Translations under genes and position numbers: made by a program
In this document: positions 6,427 to 10,042 of the stretch, one piece after another
Position numbering within the stretch: position 1 is the first letter of the stretch
Layout: every line of letters begins with the position of its first letter
Assembly (NCBI GenBank): GCA_023406985.1
Contig: JAEXTK010000157.1
Location: 1 to 10,042 of the forward strand
Length of the DNA stretch: 10,042 nt
Direction of reading: 5' to 3'
Source: Spirochaetota bacterium
GTDB lineage: Bacteria > Spirochaetota > Spirochaetia > Treponematales > Breznakiellaceae
Notes under the pieces: model-generated
The model's database searches: none
Told to the model about the DNA's origin: nothing
The model's input: the letters and a program-made list of their open reading frames with translations, nothing else

Positions 6427-6448
6427 AGTCAGGGGAAAAATTCGAACG

Positions 6449-6454
6449 TATGCT
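6449..6454 (+). promoter_or_regulatory. Predicted -10 element of the narK promoter
   Basis: TATGCT has its first base 29.5 bp from the centre of the FNR-type box, placing the start site near 6461 and giving a leader of about 18 nt. No separate -35 hexamer is evident, which fits class II activation. Confidence 0.6.
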
Positions 6455-6468
6455 GGCTCCGATACACG

Positions 6469-6474
6469 AGGAGG
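6469..6474 (+). promoter_or_regulatory. Strong Shine-Dalgarno sequence of narK
   Basis: AGGAGG, followed by a second GGAAGG-like purine stretch directly before the ATG at 6479. It fixes this start and suggests efficient translation. Confidence 0.7.
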
Positions 6475-6478
6475 AAGG

Positions 6479-7744
6479 ATGACGCGGAACTACAAGATCT
6501 CAGGAACGCCGGCCCAGGGCCTCTTCGGCGCCACGCTGGCCTTTTTCATCGGCCTCGCCGCCGTAGCCCTCTTCGGCCCCACGGCGAAGTCGCTGGCCCA
6601 GACCCTCGACCTGGACGCGGTGAGCCTCGGATTCCTCATCGGCATACCCTCGCTCATGGGGGCCCTCCTGCGCATTCCCTTCGGGGCCTTGGTGGATACT
6701 ACGGGCGGCAAGATCCCCAACGTCATCCTCCTGACCTTCGCCTTCGTGGGAATCGCGGGCCTCGCCCTGACCATCGATCGCCCGACCTTCCTGAATCTCG
6801 CCTTCTTCGGCGGCGTCGCGGGCTTCGGCGTCGCTTCCTTCTCGGTCTCCATGGCGCAGGTGAGCTACTGGTTCCCGAAGAAGAAGCAGGGCACCGCCAA
6901 CGGCATCTACGGCGGCATCTCGAACCTTTCGCCCGGCCTCGCGAGCCTCTGGATACCCCTCTCCCTCCTCTGGTTCGGCCCCCAGAACACGTACTGGCTC
7001 TGGCTCGCCTTCCTGGGAGCCGGCATTCTCCTCTACATCCTCCTCGGGAAGAACGCGCCCTACTTCCAATACAAGAAGCAGGGAGCCTCGGAAGAGGAGG
7101 CCCGCGCCCTCGCGGCGGCGCGCGGCCAGGAGCTGTTCCCCACCGGCACCGCGGTCCAGTCGCTCAAGACCACCGCGGGATACTGGCAGACTTGGGTCCT
7201 GGTCGGCGTCTACTTCACGACCTTCGGCGGCTTCCTCGCGTTGACCGCCTGGTTCCCCAATTTCTGGCAGACCAACTTCGGCCTCGCCCTCTTCCCCCAG
7301 GCGGTCGCCCTGACGGCCGCGTTCAGCATCGGCGCCAGCCTGATGCGGGTCGCCGGAGGGATGATCAGCGACAAGCTCGGCGGCGAACGGACCGCCCTCA
7401 TCGCCGTCTCCTTGTTCGTGCTCGGCGCGATCCTCATGATGTTCTCCGCGGGCAACTTCCCCCTGGCCGTCACGGCCATGGCGTTCCTCGCCGTCGGCAT
7501 GGGCGTCAACAACGCCGCCACCTTCAAGATCCTGCCGCAGGTCATCCCCTCCGCCATGGGCGGGGCCTCGGGTTGGATCGGCGGCCTCGGGGCCCTCGGA
7601 GGCTTCGCGTTCCCCATCATCCAGGGGTTCTTCATCCGCGATCCTAAAACGGCCGATCCCGGGTACAACCTGAGCTTCGCGGCCTACCTCGTCGCGGGTC
7701 TCGTTTCCCTCGCGCTCTTGGCGATCCTGAAGCGGAAGCGGTGA
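6479..7744 (+). CDS. narK: Nitrate/nitrite transporter, NarK family (MFS, NNP)
   Basis: A 421-residue inner-membrane transporter of the major facilitator superfamily with about 12 hydrophobic segments, one starting near residue 15. It brings nitrate in, by proton symport or in exchange for nitrite. Diagnostic features are Arg65 in LLRIPFGALVD and Arg290 in MRVAGGMISDKLGG, one in each half as in NarK substrate sites. The first NNP signature is around FSVSMAQVSYWFPKKKQG (from 121); the second is GMGVNNAATFKILP (from 340). A charged cytoplasmic loop of about 40 residues (QYKKQGASEEEAR onward) joins the two halves. The gene is first in a two-gene unit with the nitrate reductase and has a predicted FNR-type promoter. 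Sequence alone does not settle NarK1 (symport) versus NarK2 (antiport). Confidence 0.95.
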   Translation: MTRNYKISGTPAQGLFGATLAFFIGLAAVALFGPTAKSLAQTLDLDAVSLGFLIGIPSLMGALLRIPFGALVDTTGGKIPNVILLTFAFVGIAGLALTIDRPTFLNLAFFGGVAGFGVASFSVSMAQVSYWFPKKKQGTANGIYGGISNLSPGLASLWIPLSLLWFGPQNTYWLWLAFLGAGILLYILLGKNAPYFQYKKQGASEEEARALAAARGQELFPTGTAVQSLKTTAGYWQTWVLVGVYFTTFGGFLALTAWFPNFWQTNFGLALFPQAVALTAAFSIGASLMRVAGGMISDKLGGERTALIAVSLFVLGAILMMFSAGNFPLAVTAMAFLAVGMGVNNAATFKILPQVIPSAMGGASGWIGGLGALGGFAFPIIQGFFIRDPKTADPGYNLSFAAYLVAGLVSLALLAILKRKR

Positions 7745-7745
7745 A

Positions 7746-7780
7746 CGGAGCCGCTCCGGAAGCGGTCAGTACGGGTTTTT
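7746..7780 (+). other. Stem-loop region between narK and the reductase gene
   Basis: Two overlapping hairpins are possible just after the narK stop: CGGAG/CTCCG (7746-7758) and CCGCT/AGCGG (7751-7765). Five T bases follow at 7776-7780, but ten bases beyond the stem. This is too loose for a normal terminator. It may give partial attenuation or mark an mRNA processing site that sets different expression for the two genes. Confidence 0.3.
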
Positions 7781-7781
7781 G

Positions 7782-7787
7782 AAGGAG
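7782..7787 (+). promoter_or_regulatory. Shine-Dalgarno that decides the reductase start
   Basis: AAGGAG lies six bases before the ATG at 7794. The longer frame beginning with TTG at 7779 would put this site inside the coding region, so 7794 is preferred. Confidence 0.7.
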
Positions 7788-7793
7788 TTACGC

Positions 7794-9911
<2,118 letters not shown>

Positions 9912-9917
<6 letters not shown>

Positions 9918-10042
9918 TCGGCCGCCGGCTCCGGCGCCGGCCTAGTCGGCCGCCGGCGAGACCGCAGCCGCCGCAGCAGCAGCCGTCGCCGTCGCCGCCG
10001 GCCAGGTCGGACGTAGAGGGGGCCGCCGGCTCGGCCGTAGGC
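9912..10042. repeat. GC-rich low-complexity tail with an 18-bp direct repeat
   Basis: GCCTAGTCGGCCGCCGGC occurs exactly at 9912-9929 and 9940-9957, with a 12-bp partial copy (GGCCGCCGGCTC) at 10021-10032. The first copy contains the TAG stop of the nitrate reductase gene. GCCGGC at 9924-9929 and 9936-9941 can also form a stem-loop that might end transcription, but no T-run follows. Bases 9962-10005 are a run of CAG, CCG and CGT triplets. I see no convincing complete gene after 9917. Confidence 0.6.

Noticed and set aside
7779..7793. TTG start at 7779 for the nitrate reductase
   Set aside because: It would place the AAGGAG ribosome site inside the gene; the ATG at 7794 begins six bases after that site and fits the family N-terminus.
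9962..10005. CRISPR-like or minisatellite array in the triplet-rich tail
   Set aside because: The units are three bases long and irregular, with no spacers of even size; this is low-complexity sequence.

Overview
This is a GC-rich bacterial window of about 10 kb, densely packed with short spacers, frequent gene overlaps and some GTG starts. It looks like ordinary chromosome: I see no transposase, integrase, tRNA, rRNA or CRISPR array. The gene set suggests a facultatively anaerobic or microaerobic, nitrate-using bacterium. It combines a superoxide-sensitive class I fumarase, a Mn-type superoxide dismutase, molybdenum cofactor (Moco) synthesis, a nitrate transporter and a molybdenum nitrate reductase. 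I cannot place the lineage from sequence alone.

Left edge (1-1304): the C-terminal part of a class I iron-sulfur fumarase runs in from the left on the + strand. Its end overlaps by 25 bp the end of a convergent superoxide dismutase gene on the - strand. Upstream of sodA is a short AT-rich island holding a good sigma70-like promoter, with a perfect 8-bp inverted repeat across its -10 box.

Centre (1305-6301): a tightly packed - strand operon for molybdopterin cofactor synthesis. The order of transcription is moaA (GTP cyclase step), mobBA (fused GTP-binding adaptor and Mo-cofactor guanylyltransferase), moeA (molybdenum insertion), moaD (sulfur-carrier small subunit), moaE (molybdopterin synthase large subunit) and moeB with a C-terminal rhodanese domain (activation and sulfuration of MoaD). 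Adjacent genes overlap by 4 to 43 nt or are separated by 1-2 nt. moaC and mogA/moaB are absent from the window. Because MobA makes the guanine dinucleotide (MGD) form of the cofactor, the operon fits the bis-MGD nitrate reductase encoded across the divergent promoter.

Right side (6302-10042): a 177-bp divergent intergenic region separates moaA from a + strand pair, narK (nitrate/nitrite transporter) and a cytoplasmic Nas/NarB-type nitrate reductase catalytic subunit. One FNR/CRP-family box (6413-6426) sits midway between two -10 elements, exactly 29.5 bp from the first base of each. This is canonical class II (-41.5) geometry in both directions. The most interesting reading of the window is therefore a single symmetric FNR-type switch that co-induces nitrate uptake and reduction with the cofactor pathway they need. 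The last 125 bp are a low-complexity GC-rich tail with an 18-bp direct repeat.
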